Counted from the stretch's first letter, positions 23,150 to 33,999 are shown. The stretch is 64,000 nt of DNA from Pristionchus mayeri (GCA_036245805.1 BTRK01000001.1:15004001-15068000); one strand, 5' to 3'. Notes: generated by a model from the letters alone, not told the origin. Translations and numbers: made by a program.

Positions 23150-24060
23150 CTTGCTCATGCCGCTTTAAACATCGCGAAAAGGTTAACATATCACGCAAAT
23201 ATGCGACCTTTTTTCAGACTATTATCATTTACTGCAGATATATTTCACTGCATAACTTCAAAATATGTATACCCGTGAAGTCTAGTTTCAACTTCGTTAT
23301 TAAGGATCGTGAGTATCGAGTTTCTTCAATGCCTGCTTGACCACGTACAAAAACAATATTTTAGTGAACCTCCATGTAGAACATTCTCCCTTTCTATGCT
23401 CGTCCGAAAATTAAGTAGAAAATCAGAAAATCACATTTCCCTTAATCTCACCAATATTCGTTTATCTGCTGGTTGATCAACTCGTAGACAGTGAATTCTT
23501 TTGGGTTTCATCATCCTGTAAAAACGTTCCTTCAATTCATTCCATCAGATCACTTCGGACCATCGACGATGATAGATGGTCATCGGCATGTGTGATTAAT
23601 GTTTTACAGCATTACCAAATGCGATCATTCTTCGCGTTCAGCAATAATTTTCTGTTATTCAATCACAAATAATTATAATCAGATTTACCCCTCTGTAGAA
23701 TAAGATTCTTCATCGGATGGTCTTGTCGGCGTCATTCCTGTCTCCTACGAGCAAGATGACAGTCAACATAATGTCACGGGTTCGTCCCTCATGTACCGAT
23801 TGAATCCAGGACATGCGTATGTCTACTATTCTTCCACTCTTCTTTCTTGTACGGTCCACACATGTTAGGCGGAGCGATTTATCATACCCACAAGGGTACA
23901 ACTACAAACAATCCCCGTTCAATATCCGCTTGGAAGCATCAACCATTAACAAAACAAGGACTTTAAAATCCCTCCCGGTACATCCATGCAACGCGAGATC
24001 TTCTTTAGCGCGTGTTCGCAGCGGCAGGCAATGGTCTGGAGCTCTTCTCGAAAAAAAAAT
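23150..24060 (-). repeat. Duplicated segment, copy 1 (partner 34640-35545)
   Basis: Several blocks match the 34.6-35.5 kb segment in the same order and orientation, including a 40-base stretch at about 23290, a block at 23480-23640 and one at 23690-23880. Differences cluster at positions that are synonymous in minus-strand frames, so the segment probably contains a small gene on that strand. Confidence 0.65.
23310..23735 (-). CDS. Small three-exon gene candidate with acidic first exon
   Basis: Exon 1, 23735-23689 (MTPTRPSDEESYSTE, phase 2), is followed by GTAAATC. Exon 2, 23515-23452, lies between TTTTTACAG and GTGAGA, starts in the matching phase and reads MMKPKRIHCLRVDQPADKRI. A final exon at about 23330-23300, after AAGCAG, would end as ALKKLDTHDP and stop. 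The total is about 47 residues, acidic then basic. The homologous segment at 35 kb has lost the start codon (CTG) and carries stops, so that copy is a pseudogene. No family recognised. The exon ends are plausible but unproven. Confidence 0.35.
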
Positions 24061-24224
24061 GAAACTAGAAACATTTTTTGTTGTCTACGGCATATTTTCA
24101 CACCAATTGTTCCTCATTATTCCCGCTTAGAAGATCATTAGATAGGAATGCGACATAAAACATCAGATCACCTAAATCTTCACTTATTTCTCCTCATAGT
24201 GCACATCGAACAGTTAAACAGCAC

Positions 24225-24610
24225 CCGTACTACGCCGAAACAGGCGTAGTGGATAAGGAGACCGTTCCTGAGCTGACCGCGTCAATCAGAAAATTTTAAT
24301 AAGCATATCATTAATTAGAATAATTAGTTAATTAGGCCAGTCAAATGACGATCGAAATGTGCGACAAACTGGTGGAGGACGAGAACGAACTGCGTAGAGC
24401 CACAAAGACTGCTCCCGCCCCGAATAGACGATCGAGTGACCGGAATGCGGCTCCCGATCGATACATCGTGCCCTACCGCATATACCCTCTTAAACCGCAT
24501 AAACTCGCGATCGGTAAAGTACTAATCAGCATATGCGAAATTGAGCGAACAACACCTCCGAATCGTCGAATAAAGAAATTCCCAACTTATCACATCCTGA
24601 ATTGATATAA
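24225..24610 (+). pseudogene. Repeated gene unit M, copy 1 (frameshifted)
   Basis: Carries the ORF starting MTIEMCDKLVEDENELRRAT at 24345. A missing C near 24418 removes the usual PE-stop ending seen in the copies at 39418 and 44743. Upstream, 24231-24291 reads YAETGVVDKETVPELTA, which aligns with the equivalent upstream exon of copy 2. An AT-rich stretch of about 50 bp ending in CCAG separates the two parts and looks like a short intron. Confidence 0.45.
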
Positions 24611-25188
24611 CATTTCGATATAGTTAGTCCAGTGTTCATTTTCTAATCGACTATGAAAGACCAATATTCCTCACTTGCTCAACTTCATCTCCTCTATTCT
24701 TCTTATCCTCATCGAATACGACTATTGAGATGCAGAGCACATTCACTTTCGGAAGATCGAAGGAATGGACGGCAAAGTGATGAAAGAGCAGCGAGAATTG
24801 AATGGAGAGAAAATAAAGCACCAATAACGCAATCTGGAAAATGAAAAGTTTTTACTAAAATAAAGGGAAACCCTCACACCGACCAGGTATCGAACCCGCG
24901 AGGGAAGACACATTAATGGAACCTGAATTTGGCATGCGAGATTGAAATTAATATATTCAATTTATTTGACCACCAGCCGTTATCTCAAGATAAATGGAAA
25001 TTAACAAAATGAATGACTGTCTAGTTTTGTCTGAATATTTAGACTGAATAAATTAAATGCATTTTAATTTTCGAAACCCGTAAGTCTCTTGCTTCGCATA
25101 TGCTAGATTTGTTGAATAAATTGGCATCGCCAATACATCGAACGCAGAGATGAATAAAATTATAAATTATCAATGCTACTGACTGTAC
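24611..25188. other. Unassigned region
   Basis: Small ORFs only. A B-box-like GGTTCGATACC on the minus strand at about 24880 has no matching A box. Confidence 0.4.
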
Positions 25189-25288
25189 CTCTGATCTATG
25201 CGTTCCGACGTCACCGTAGACGACGATGCCCAATTCAGAATACGCGAACTGGTTGAGCCCTTGAAGTGCAGAGCATTTTCTCTTTTGT
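25189..25288 (-). CDS. Possible internal exon next to the Gypsy insertion
   Basis: A 100-base segment bounded by TTCCTTCAG and GTACAG on the minus strand. Two frames are open: one reads LNQFAYSELGIVVYGDVGTH, the other KRENALHFKGSTSSRILNWA. Because both are open, the frame, and so the gene, is uncertain. The upstream side is cut off by the Gypsy element starting at 25484. Confidence 0.3.
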
Positions 25289-25483
25289 CTGAAGGAAAAA
25301 TATTCGAAGATAAATATACATTATCTTAAATTTAATATAATTATCAAGGAGAGATATTAACTCATAATTCTCCGAATATATGTCGATTGTGCTCGAGGTT
25401 TACAATGTAGAGGGTGGCCGAGGAGACTGAGCTTGTAATCTGGAGAAGAGGGGAATACGCACGGTAGGATGCATTACTATTGT

Positions 25484-25775
25484 TGTTGTGTCCCTGCCTT
25501 GTACTCAACCCCGGACTTCTGTAGACACTTTATCACACGACAGGGGATGGGGAAAATGTCTAATAACTAAGGGGAGAACTAGTCACTAGCCGTAACTAAC
25601 GGGGAGGAAGAGACTGAGGATGGGAAGGGGGCGGGGCCCCGATTGTGCAATAATGACGCGGACCAATGAGCGCGCGCCACGCGAATAGGGAGGGAGAACT
25701 CGAGTGAGGGTTCAAACTACACTCGAGTGCGATCACGCAGGATCTTGTGAGTAGGGGCAACTCTACGATACAACA
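25484..25775 (-). repeat. 3' LTR of the Gypsy element
   Basis: 292 bp. It matches the other LTR closely but carries about 47 bp (roughly 25669-25716) that the 5' LTR lacks, and it lacks that LTR's long G run. Two indels with few substitutions suggest the poly-G region is unstable. Confidence 0.95.
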
Positions 25776-25785
25776 CCTCCCCTCC
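25776..25785 (-). promoter_or_regulatory. Polypurine tract
   Basis: GGAGGGGAGG on the minus strand lies directly before the 3' LTR, the position where plus-strand DNA synthesis is primed in LTR elements. Confidence 0.8.
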
Positions 25786-25847
25786 AAGATTCGAACTTGG
25801 GGAGAGTCTGAACAAATAAAACAACATTAATAATTGTGATAGGAGAA

Positions 25848-28800
25848 TTAATCCTTTTTGTAGGATTTCTTGGTAGGATCGACGACCAGACGATTGGGTT
25901 CCTTACGATTTCGAGTAGATCTCCTCACTTCCACGGGAGGGTCATCCACTTTCTCTGCCTGAGGAACACTCTCGTCCTCTTCCTCATTCATTTCATTCAT
26001 CACTTCATTCTCCTTCACTTCTCTTTCTAGAGTATCATCACTCCATGGCAATTCATTTCCTTCATTCTCATATTCAATTTCCACGTCTGACTCACTCCTC
26101 AATCTCAATTGATTCGCATGAGCAATGACTTTCCGATTCTCGAGCTGTACATCGTACATCACCTTCCCTTTCCTTCCAGTCACCGTTCCTTTTGCCCATT
26201 TGAATCCATTAGGAGGCACGTGCATGTGGTACATCACTTCATCTCCCATTCTTATCTTCTTTGCTTTCACACCATTCTTCTTATCGAACTGATCTTTCAT
26301 TCGATCATTTGCGGGATTCTCATTGTACCTCATTACTGGAGTCATCAGATCAATCTCGGATCTGATCTTTCTCCCTAGGAACACTTCTGCAGGCGACTTC
26401 CCATCACTTTGTGGATTGGAGGTCCTTCGATAATTCATGAGGAACAATTGCAATGCCTCTTCCAGAGGCCTTTCGCCCGTCTGTTTCTTCAGACTTTTCT
26501 TTACAGTATCCACGAATCTCTCTGCCTGGCCGTTACTCTGTGGATGGTACGCAGGGCTGTTCACATGTTCGATGCCTCTCTGCTTACAGTATCGATTGAA
26601 CATGTCAGAGTTGAACTGAGTACCGTTGTCCGTCACTACGACACGTGGGAGACCATTCCTCGAAATGGACTCATTCAGAATCCGAATGGTGGCTCCTGCA
26701 GTCATTGTGGTCGTACTCACAATCTCTGGCCATTTCGAATACGCATCGACCATCACCAACAGATACACGCCCTCTACCGGCCCGCAGTAATCGAGATGGA
26801 TTCTCTCCCAGGGAGAACCACTTTCCGGCCATGGCTCGAGAGGAACTTTCACTGGTTTCTTACTCGCAGAAGCACACTCGTCGCACGATTTGACACATTT
26901 CTCGATGTCACCATCGATACCGTACCAGTAGCATGATTGTCGGGCTACCGATTTCATTCGGACGATACCCGGATGGCCGGAGTGGAGCATTCTGAGTACA
27001 TCACTCTTCAATGATGACGGAATCACCACTCTATCTCCAACCATCAGACAATCATTTGCCACTGCCAATTCTTTCCTTCTACTCCAGAACGGCAGAATTC
27101 TCTGGTAGAGATCACATTTCTTGAGTCTCTTCTCATCTGGCCACTTACTCAGATGATATCCTCTCACTTGACTGAGCACTGGATCATTCAGTGATGCTTC
27201 CCTAATCGCGTTCGCAGTCACAGGAAGCTTCTCCAGATTGCATGTCACTGCATTACAAACGATTCTCTCGACCTCATCGATTGCATCTTCCTTACTGGCT
27301 TCTCCTCTCGAATCGGCGATCAGCCGAGACAGAGCATCAGCATACGCGAAACTCTCAGTATTCACGTACTCCATACTGAAGTCGTATCCGAGAAGAATGG
27401 TACACCAATGGTACAGTCTCCTCGCCGTGTGCGCGGGCACTCCCGTCTTTGATCCGAAGATCCACAATAGAGGTTTGTGATCTGTCTGCATCACGAATTT
27501 CCTTCCAAAGAGGTAACGATGGAACTTGGTCACTCCAAAAATGAGCCCGAGTCCCTCTTTCTCAATCTGTGCATATTTCACTTCAGCCTCCTTGAGTGAT
27601 CTCGATGCATGAGCAATGGGAATGAGTCGTCCATTGACTATGTGTGCAATCACTGCACCGATTCCCTTCTCACTCGCATCGGCAGCAAGCACAATCTCCT
27701 TCTCGGGATCATAGTGGATGAGATTGAGATCAGATGCCAGTACAGATCTGATCTCCTTGAATGCCTTCGCACATTCCTGAGACCATTTCCACTCCACATC
27801 CTTCTTCAACAGATTGTCCAGTGGACATCTCAGTTTGTGCATTCCACTTATGAACTCTCCATAGTACGATACCATTCCGAGAAAAGATCTCAGAGACGCT
27901 TGGTCCTGCGGTTCGGGCATCTCTCTTACTGCCTTCACTTTCGTCGGATCAGGTCTGCAACCAGACTTGTCGATAATGAATCCGAGATAACTAATCTTGT
28001 TCAATCTGAATGAACACTTTTCTGGTCGAATGCGGAAACCGTATTCTTCTATTCTCTCGATGACTCTTTTCAGGTTCTTATCATGATCTTCCTTTGTCTT
28101 TCCTCCGACCACAATATCATCGAGATACGCCTGCGCGTTCTCACATCCACTCATCATCGTATCCATTATCTTCTGAAAGATTCCCGGAGCAACACTCACT
28201 CCAAACGGCAATCTCATGAATCTGAACAGTCCTCTGTGGGTACTCACTCCCAACAGATTCCTACTGGTCTCCGCGACCGGAATTTGCAGGTAAGCATCGC
28301 TTAGATCAATCTGACTGAATACTATGCATCCTTCCAATCGGGCGAATATCTCGGACATCACCGGCAAGGGATGCTTGTTTGGCTCGAGATTCTCGTTTAA
28401 TCCCGTTGAAAAATCGACACAAACTCTCCATTTTCCATTCGCCTTTGGAACTGTAAGAATGGGGGCAGCCCACACAACATAATCAACAGGCTCGATCGCT
28501 CCCATCACAAGCAGTTTATCCAATTCCTCATTGACTTTTGGCATCATTGGCAGCAGAATATCACGTCTCTTGCAGAAGACAGGACTCGCATTCTCCTTCA
28601 GAATGAGGCGTGCTTCTGATTTCACACACTTGCCCAGTCCTTCTTTGCAAATTTCGGGGAATTCATTCGAGATCCATTTCACATATTGATCATCATTCCG
28701 TATCTCATTCACTGTGATCTCTTTAGGAACAAGGCGGAAGAACGTGACAATGAAATCCCTTCCCAGAATATTCCTCGCAGTCTTCGACGTGTACACCCTT

Positions 28801-29996
28801 CCTTGTGCCACGATTCCATTGAGCTCCAACGTGAGGTGGCACTTCCCCGTCAATTCCAGCGGCGTTCCATTCGCACACTTGGGGAATGCATCGTGTTCCC
28901 TTCTCTCGGGTTCACCAATTTCCCTCCACGTTGACTCAGAGATGAGAGTGATATCGGATCCAGTGTCCACCAGCATCTCAATCACTCTTCCATTCATCTC
29001 CACTGCAGCATTGAAATGCTGTCTTCCTTCATTAAGATCACCATAGACCATATTGACACCCGTCTTATCCTTTGAGGAGTGCGTGTCCCCCTTGGGTGTA
29101 TTCCACTTGTTACACATCACACTCAGATGGCCCTTCTGATTACACTTGTAGCATACTGCACTCATTTTCGGGCATGCATCATCCTTGTGACCATCTCTCC
29201 CACATCTAGAACAGCCCGATCCACTCGATCGACTGTTGTCTCCACTCTTAGGAGAATCTCGATTAGGGTGCTTGCTCCATCTGGGATTGCACTTAGACAC
29301 AGCATTCACAGTCATTGCACTCTGTCCATTCTGTCCTGTTGCTGCGTGAGCATCTCCGAACACCTTCATGTAGCTATCGGCCACTTTCAGTACCGTATCC
29401 ATAGTGGGAGTCTCCTCACCGATCTGATTCATCACATGGAACAGAGTGGCAGTATATCTAGGGAGATCGATACCACTCAGCATAATCATAGCCTTGAACT
29501 GATCTGGCTTCATCTCACTAATATTCGCATCCTCATACACTCTGTTCACAATGCTGGAGAATTCTTTCAGATCATCGCATCTCAATTTGGACATCTTGAG
29601 TGAGAATAGATCCAATCTCTTCTCGAACTGGGATCTCTTATCTCCAAACAACTCTTTCATGGTCAACACTATCTCTTTGAATGACAATTCTCCTGGACTC
29701 TTGGGACGGATGTGATTTCTGAATTGCTTATCTACCTTGTCATCGACCTTTCTCAGCAATACTCTACCCTTATCACCATCCTCCAATTCACTCAAATCAT
29801 TCTCGAATATCTCTCTGTGTCTCTCCATCCAGTTATCGAAGGTCAGTCCTTCTTCAGGTCTGTATGAGAATATTCTGATCTGTTTCTCGAGTGCATCCAC
29901 CGATGGTCCTCGCCTTCCAATCGCTTCAGATCCAATTGAATTCTCGTTTCTCTCGCTGAGCAGCACCTGAATGGCCTCATTCTGTGTCTTAAGCAT
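25848..29996 (-). CDS. Gag-Pol polyprotein of a Ty3/Gypsy element
   Basis: 1382 codons without a stop. Gag capsid-like region about residues 40-210. Two CCHC zinc knuckles (262-275 and 282-295) bind RNA. Aspartic protease DTGSD starts at 344. Reverse transcriptase runs about 500-680 with YLDD at 624-627. RNase H Asp is near 773 and ends around ADALSRL. Integrase has an HHCC zinc finger (about 1005-1041) and a catalytic triad D1069, D1123, E1159 (35 residues between the last two). A GPY/F-like region and a charged tail (RRSTRNRKEPNR) follow. All key catalytic residues are present. A short Gag-like frame lies just upstream in another frame (29998-30189), so Gag may be split or the start displaced. 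The shadow ORFs on the plus strand are not genes. Confidence 0.97.
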   Translation of the reverse strand: MLKTQNEAIQVLLSERNENSIGSEAIGRRGPSVDALEKQIRIFSYRPEEGLTFDNWMERHREIFENDLSELEDGDKGRVLLRKVDDKVDKQFRNHIRPKSPGELSFKEIVLTMKELFGDKRSQFEKRLDLFSLKMSKLRCDDLKEFSSIVNRVYEDANISEMKPDQFKAMIMLSGIDLPRYTATLFHVMNQIGEETPTMDTVLKVADSYMKVFGDAHAATGQNGQSAMTVNAVSKCNPRWSKHPNRDSPKSGDNSRSSGSGCSRCGRDGHKDDACPKMSAVCYKCNQKGHLSVMCNKWNTPKGDTHSSKDKTGVNMVYGDLNEGRQHFNAAVEMNGRVIEMLVDTGSDITLISESTWREIGEPERREHDAFPKCANGTPLELTGKCHLTLELNGIVAQGRVYTSKTARNILGRDFIVTFFRLVPKEITVNEIRNDDQYVKWISNEFPEICKEGLGKCVKSEARLILKENASPVFCKRRDILLPMMPKVNEELDKLLVMGAIEPVDYVVWAAPILTVPKANGKWRVCVDFSTGLNENLEPNKHPLPVMSEIFARLEGCIVFSQIDLSDAYLQIPVAETSRNLLGVSTHRGLFRFMRLPFGVSVAPGIFQKIMDTMMSGCENAQAYLDDIVVGGKTKEDHDKNLKRVIERIEEYGFRIRPEKCSFRLNKISYLGFIIDKSGCRPDPTKVKAVREMPEPQDQASLRSFLGMVSYYGEFISGMHKLRCPLDNLLKKDVEWKWSQECAKAFKEIRSVLASDLNLIHYDPEKEIVLAADASEKGIGAVIAHIVNGRLIPIAHASRSLKEAEVKYAQIEKEGLGLIFGVTKFHRYLFGRKFVMQTDHKPLLWIFGSKTGVPAHTARRLYHWCTILLGYDFSMEYVNTESFAYADALSRLIADSRGEASKEDAIDEVERIVCNAVTCNLEKLPVTANAIREASLNDPVLSQVRGYHLSKWPDEKRLKKCDLYQRILPFWSRRKELAVANDCLMVGDRVVIPSSLKSDVLRMLHSGHPGIVRMKSVARQSCYWYGIDGDIEKCVKSCDECASASKKPVKVPLEPWPESGSPWERIHLDYCGPVEGVYLLVMVDAYSKWPEIVSTTTMTAGATIRILNESISRNGLPRVVVTDNGTQFNSDMFNRYCKQRGIEHVNSPAYHPQSNGQAERFVDTVKKSLKKQTGERPLEEALQLFLMNYRRTSNPQSDGKSPAEVFLGRKIRSEIDLMTPVMRYNENPANDRMKDQFDKKNGVKAKKIRMGDEVMYHMHVPPNGFKWAKGTVTGRKGKVMYDVQLENRKVIAHANQLRLRSESDVEIEYENEGNELPWSDDTLEREVKENEVMNEMNEEEDESVPQAEKVDDPPVEVRRSTRNRKEPNRLVVDPTKKSYKKD

Positions 29997-29997
29997 G

Positions 29998-30189
29998 TCA
30001 CTCTGTGTCTGTATTCTCTGATTCTGTCTCGATCAGTATCTTCTGAGTCGCGATTTCCTCTCGGGTACTCTCCACCAACTTGAACATCGCACTCATCAAT
30101 TGAGCAGTAGTCGGCTCCACGCCCGCACTACTCTCCTCTCCAGACATCTCTACTCTTCCTCGATCGATCTCTCTCCGATCGGTACTCAA
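29998..30189 (-). CDS. Short upstream Gag frame of the Gypsy element
   Basis: 63 codons ending in TGA two bases before the main ORF begins. An internal ATG gives MSGEESSAGVEPTTAQLMSA. Its C-terminal part and the region just before the main ATG are both open in overlapping frames. It is either the true Gag N-terminus separated by a one-base shift, or a short leader ORF. Which one cannot be told from one copy. Confidence 0.6.
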   Translation of the reverse strand: MSTDRREIDRGRVEMSGEESSAGVEPTTAQLMSAMFKLVESTREEIATQKILIETESENTDTE

Positions 30190-30345
30190 TCCGCACTAGT
30201 CACTTGGTCACTCGACCGTTCTCTTACGGGGAGGACTTTCCTCCACCCGCTAAACTCGATCAACTGAGTGAGAGGCACGCCTCCACCACTCTCGTCTCAC
30301 AAAAAGCCGAGTCGAGTAACAAGGACAGAAACGCACGTGAGTAAC

Positions 30346-30363
30346 TAGTACTTCTGAACGCCA
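30346..30363 (-). promoter_or_regulatory. Candidate tRNA primer-binding site
   Basis: Immediately inside the 5' LTR the minus strand reads TGGCGTTCAGAAGTACTA after one G. The TGG start is expected for pairing to a tRNA CCA end. I cannot name the tRNA. Confidence 0.55.
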
Positions 30364-30364
30364 C

Positions 30365-30637
30365 TGTTGTGTCCCTGCCTTGTACTCAACCCCGGACTTC
30401 TGTAGACACTTTATCACACGACAGGGGATGGGGAAAATGTCTAATAATTAAGGGGAGAACTAGTCACTAGCCGTAACTAACGGGGAGGAAGAGACTGAGG
30501 ATGGGAAGAGGGGGGGGGGGGGGGGGGGGCGAGAGAGGGAAGGGGGCGGGGCCCCGATTGTGCAATAATGACGCGGACCAATGAGCGAGTGCGATCACGC
30601 AGGATCTTGTGAGTAGGGGCAACTCTACGATACAACA
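30365..30637 (-). repeat. 5' LTR of the Gypsy element
   Basis: 273 bp. It contains a long G run (on the plus strand, about 30511-30529) absent from the 3' LTR, and lacks the 47-bp block present there. Confidence 0.95.
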
Positions 30638-31190
30638 ACTGTAATCAAACACGCTACGATTGGTTTTGTTGTTTTGTTTTGTTTTTTTCTTAAGAAACAT
30701 CAGAAATATTGCATGACGCATTTAAAATCCATGATGTGGACCTTCCAAAACCAGAGACTGCCTAGTGATTTTTTTTACGATTTTAACACATTTGTCTAGA
30801 GGTCATTCGATTCTCGGGAGATCAGACGAGAACTCTGATGTGCATGGTGTTCCAGTTAAAGCTTCGTGCTTGGTTGAGAAAATTTGGGCCTGCTGCTTTG
30901 CTAAAAGAGTCGCTTCATATCTTGATTGGGCGGCTGCCTAGCGAACGAGGAAAAATGGTAATCATATGCTTCGTGAACGATTCATACTCACTAAAAGTGT
31001 TGAGACATAATAATACTCTGAAGCATAAATCAATAATTAAATATATGACAATCAATATTCAAGTCTACTACAAAAGTTATTTCCGCTGAGCGCAATGCTC
31101 CAGCTATCTTTGATTTGCATGCTCTTTCGCTGTTCACCGAAATTAAAGGGTCTGTACAATGGATAGACTCAGGATGTTCTTTATTTCCTA
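30638..31190. other. Spacer between the Gypsy element and mariner copy 3
   Basis: No convincing gene. About 30735-30760 (GGACCTTC...GCCTAG) recalls the old dispersed repeat near 8660. Confidence 0.4.
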
Positions 31191-32421
31191 TTAGGGTGTC
31201 CGGAAAGTTCGTTCATGCCTTTGTAAAAACTCAGTTTGCGATCGAATTTCGCAATCACGCAATGTTGTTTGTCAACAAAGTATTGCATCATCATGACGTT
31301 AAGTGGTGAGAGGATTGAATCACTCTCTTAGTTTCTACATCGATTTTCGTGATGGAGACTCATCTTTACCTCCGCGCAGTCTTGCTGCATTATTACCGTC
31401 TTGGCCAATCAGTGAGGCAGGCCCATTCTGCCCTGGTCCAATCGGATGGTGACGATGCCCCCTCCCTTCGGTTCTGCCAGACGTGGTTCTCTCGCTTCAA
31501 GAACGGAGACTATAGTCTCGAAGATCACCCCCGTTCTGGACGCCTTCCGATCCTCGATCAGTCTCTTGTCCTCAGCACTCTGAATAGGAAGCCCAAGTGT
31601 GCGCGATTTGAGGAGAGAGACTGGCACTCCTAAATCGACGGTGTCCGATATCCTCCATCGAGTGGGAAAGAAGCCCAAGCTCCCACAAGTGGTTCCCCAT
31701 GATCTCTCTCCGGCACAGCTGAAAAACCGTGTCGAGATCTGTCATGAATTGCTCCAGCGCAGATCAAATCTTGGATGGGTCAATTCAATTGTCGCCACAG
31801 ATGAGAAGTTGATCGCCTACGATAACCCTGAGAGGAAACTACAATGGGTCGATGCGGATGAGAAGCCCAAGCCAGTCCCGAAGAAGGAAGAGCATGGAAA
31901 GAAGGAACTCCTCTGCTTTTTCTTCGCTCGGTCCGATCTACTGGGAGATCCTGTCCCCTGGCATCAACATCACTGCCGACCTCTTCTCCAACCAACTGGA
32001 AGAAGTCGCCCACAGAACCCCTACCAGCCTTGTGAGCGAGGGCAAAATCCTTCTTCTGATGGACAATGCTCGCCCTCATCGCGCGAAATTGACTCAGAAG
32101 AAAATGGACGAGCTGGATATCGAGAGGATTCCCCACCCACCGTATTCACCGGACCTCTCTCCTTGTGACTTCCACTGTTTCCGCTCTCTCTCTGACTTCT
32201 GCAAGGGGAAGAAGTTCAAAGATCGAGATCAAGTTGTGAGGGCTTTCGTGGAATGGATGATCTCGAGGACTCCCGATTTCTGCGAGAGAGGAATCGCTAC
32301 TCTGCCCGATCGCTGGAAGGAAGTGAGGGGAAACATGGGAGCATACATTGATCACTGAGAATTGTAAAATATTGAATAAAAAATAAAAACAAAAAATGAA
32401 CGAACTTTCCGGACACCCTAA
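31191..32421 (+). mobile_element. mariner transposon, copy 3
   Basis: A 1231-bp element flanked by TA (31189-31190 and 32422-32423). The ends read TTAGGGTGTCCGGAAAGTTC and complement. Same subfamily as copies 1 and 4, but with GTTCAT rather than GTATAAT inside the repeat. Confidence 0.95.
31352..32358 (+). pseudogene. mariner transposase, two frameshifts
   Basis: It starts METHLYLRAVLLHYYRLG. The frame changes near 31600, just after NRKPK, and again near 31925, after LLCFFF. All three catalytic aspartates remain (VATDEKL, LMDNARPH, SPDLSPCDF), but the Trp after the first motif is Leu. Full length would be about 335 residues. It is not functional because of the shifts. Confidence 0.93.
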
Positions 32422-32527
32422 TACTAAGCTGATGTCTTTTCATCAGCTGTAGTCTGACTGCTAATTAAGTTCCAGGTAGTTCAACAGTGGACACTCTTGC
32501 ACGCCGGGTTCGCATCCTGAAAACGTG

Positions 32528-32790
32528 ACCAGCAATTCTTCGCGATGAAATCCTGCACAAAAAGACAAAACCTGTCAAAACTTCTCTGGAGAGATGACTC
32601 TTCTTCCGATGTCTCGTTCACGTTCTTGTTTCTTCTGATGATCATGAAGACGTCATTGCTAATAATTGCCCATTCTTTCACCTGCAACCTTCAAAGTTCG
32701 GAAATAATTTTTGTGTTTCAGGCATAGCATAAGTGTCTAAAAATATTGCAAGACTAATATGTCTGAAGAGGGCGTTAAAAACCTATAACC
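32528..32790. repeat. Short dispersed repeat R, copy 1
   Basis: Related to 48365-48660 and 49283-49560; shared blocks include GATCATGAAGACG.CATTGCTA and a TTTTGTG.TTCA block. On the minus strand a start-codon exon reads MIIRRNKNVNETSEEESSLQ, and the other copies have related starts. Confidence 0.6.
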
Positions 32791-33440
32791 TATATGCAAT
32801 CTCTACCAATACATATATGAAAGAAACGGAAAGAGAATTCGATTATTCAGCACTCCCACTGTTCGTTAGCTTTTAGCTGAAAGAGATCGAGGAAATGCAT
32901 TTCCAATCATCGAGGAAAGCTGAACAGTAATTGAATAGTACAGCTTGATTTAAATTGATAAATAAATAACAAAAAATATTGTCTGAACACTAGTGACACT
33001 CATGTTTCGGTGCTTTCACAAGAATGTTTGTTCGCCGCAATTCATCGATCTTGACTGTTTTTGATAAAAGTGCCTAGCGGTAAAAAGTATTCCAATCAAT
33101 GAATAGTCGTTGGAGCCGATGAGAATACGGTCCTTCTCTCCTGTATTCGCACCTCTCAGACTGCCAATGGAATATTTTACGCGCAACTGTCATCGCGAAG
33201 ATATTGCAAAAAGACTGATGCATAGGGTAATTTTAAGTGTGAAAAGGAATATACATTACCAGAGAATGTAGCTGTGTGTTTGAACAAAAAATAAGTAAGT
33301 TTTCTTTCATAATCAATTATGTTTATTAAGGTATCGCAAGTTATTATTGACTATGAGGGTGCAGTCACAAACAATTTCCTTTGCATTTCCCGCTCAAAAA
33401 CAACCAGAACTGAAATGGGCTATACAATTCAATTGTATTA
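32791..33440. other. Unassigned region
   Basis: AT-rich; no gene, repeat or RNA seen. Confidence 0.4.
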
Positions 33441-33999
33441 TCAAATAACGAGATCCAACTTTTTAAAAGCTAAACTAAAATTAAAATTGTAAGAAATTGC
33501 ACAGTGCTCATCAGAGAAAGCTCCCTTGCACGTAATGATGTACTTGAGCGAGTTGCCAGAGTAGAACGGGGAGACGAGCACAACCTACAGAGATATAAAT
33601 CAAAGGTCATCGAATCGGTGCACGGCAGGATAGCTGGAAATGGGCAAAAGTGCGGTTGAAATGGCACGGTACAGAAATGATTCGGTCAATTTTATCATAC
33701 TTTATTTTGCAAAAGAATGCCTATGAAATCGTATCGTATACCAAGAAACCTTCATAAGGTAGTCCATCTTTGATACCCAGAGTCGCCGTGATGCGAACAC
33801 TTATACTTTCTGATATACCATCATCACCTAGCAAGAAAAGAAATGTCCACTCTTGGTCTTGGATCCCTTCATAATGTAATAAACTTCCTCCAATTAATAT
33901 CTATGACAACCGTAACTGCAACATCTTACCGTATATCACGGATCTCCTGTAAAAATGCAGGAACCTATGCGACAAAAAAAAATTGGATCGTGTATTTCG
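33441..33999 (-). CDS. Unrecognised gene candidate, last three exons
   Basis: Exons 33999-33930 (70 bases, ends phase 1), 33827-33742 (86 bases, ends phase 0) and 33584-33441 (144 bases, ends TGA). The introns are GTAAGA...GCTAG (102 bp) and GTATAC...CTGTAG (157 bp). Phases agree at both junctions, giving 99 residues plus stop. Exon 2 reads DDGISESISVRITATLGIKD and exon 3 VVLVSPFYSGNSLKYIITCK, then a Cys and a hydrophobic end. The pattern of alternating beta-like segments with two Cys looks like a folded, perhaps secreted, domain. The 5' end is not defined. An upstream ATG at about 34055 begins MKWIGVLPALTLA, like a signal peptide, but I cannot connect it. No family recognised. Confidence 0.5.

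Larger units (their letters stand above)
25484..30637 (-). mobile_element. Ty3/Gypsy LTR retrotransposon
   Basis: A 5.15-kb element on the minus strand. The LTRs are 30365-30637 (5') and 25484-25775 (3'), both starting TGTTGT and ending ACAACA. The flanking 5-mers ATTGT and ACTGT differ by one base and fit a target duplication. It has a primer-binding-site candidate, a polypurine tract and one long gag-pol frame. Domain order is capsid, zinc knuckles, protease, reverse transcriptase, RNase H, integrase, which defines Ty3/Gypsy. No envelope gene follows pol. The long open frame suggests a young copy. Confidence 0.97.

Noticed and set aside
24860..24920. tRNA on the minus strand (B-box-like GGTTCGATACC)
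   Set aside because: No A box at tRNA distance and no cloverleaf.
26109..29970. Many plus-strand ORFs up to 175 codons
   Set aside because: They lie antisense to the Gypsy gag-pol frame and show no domain of their own.
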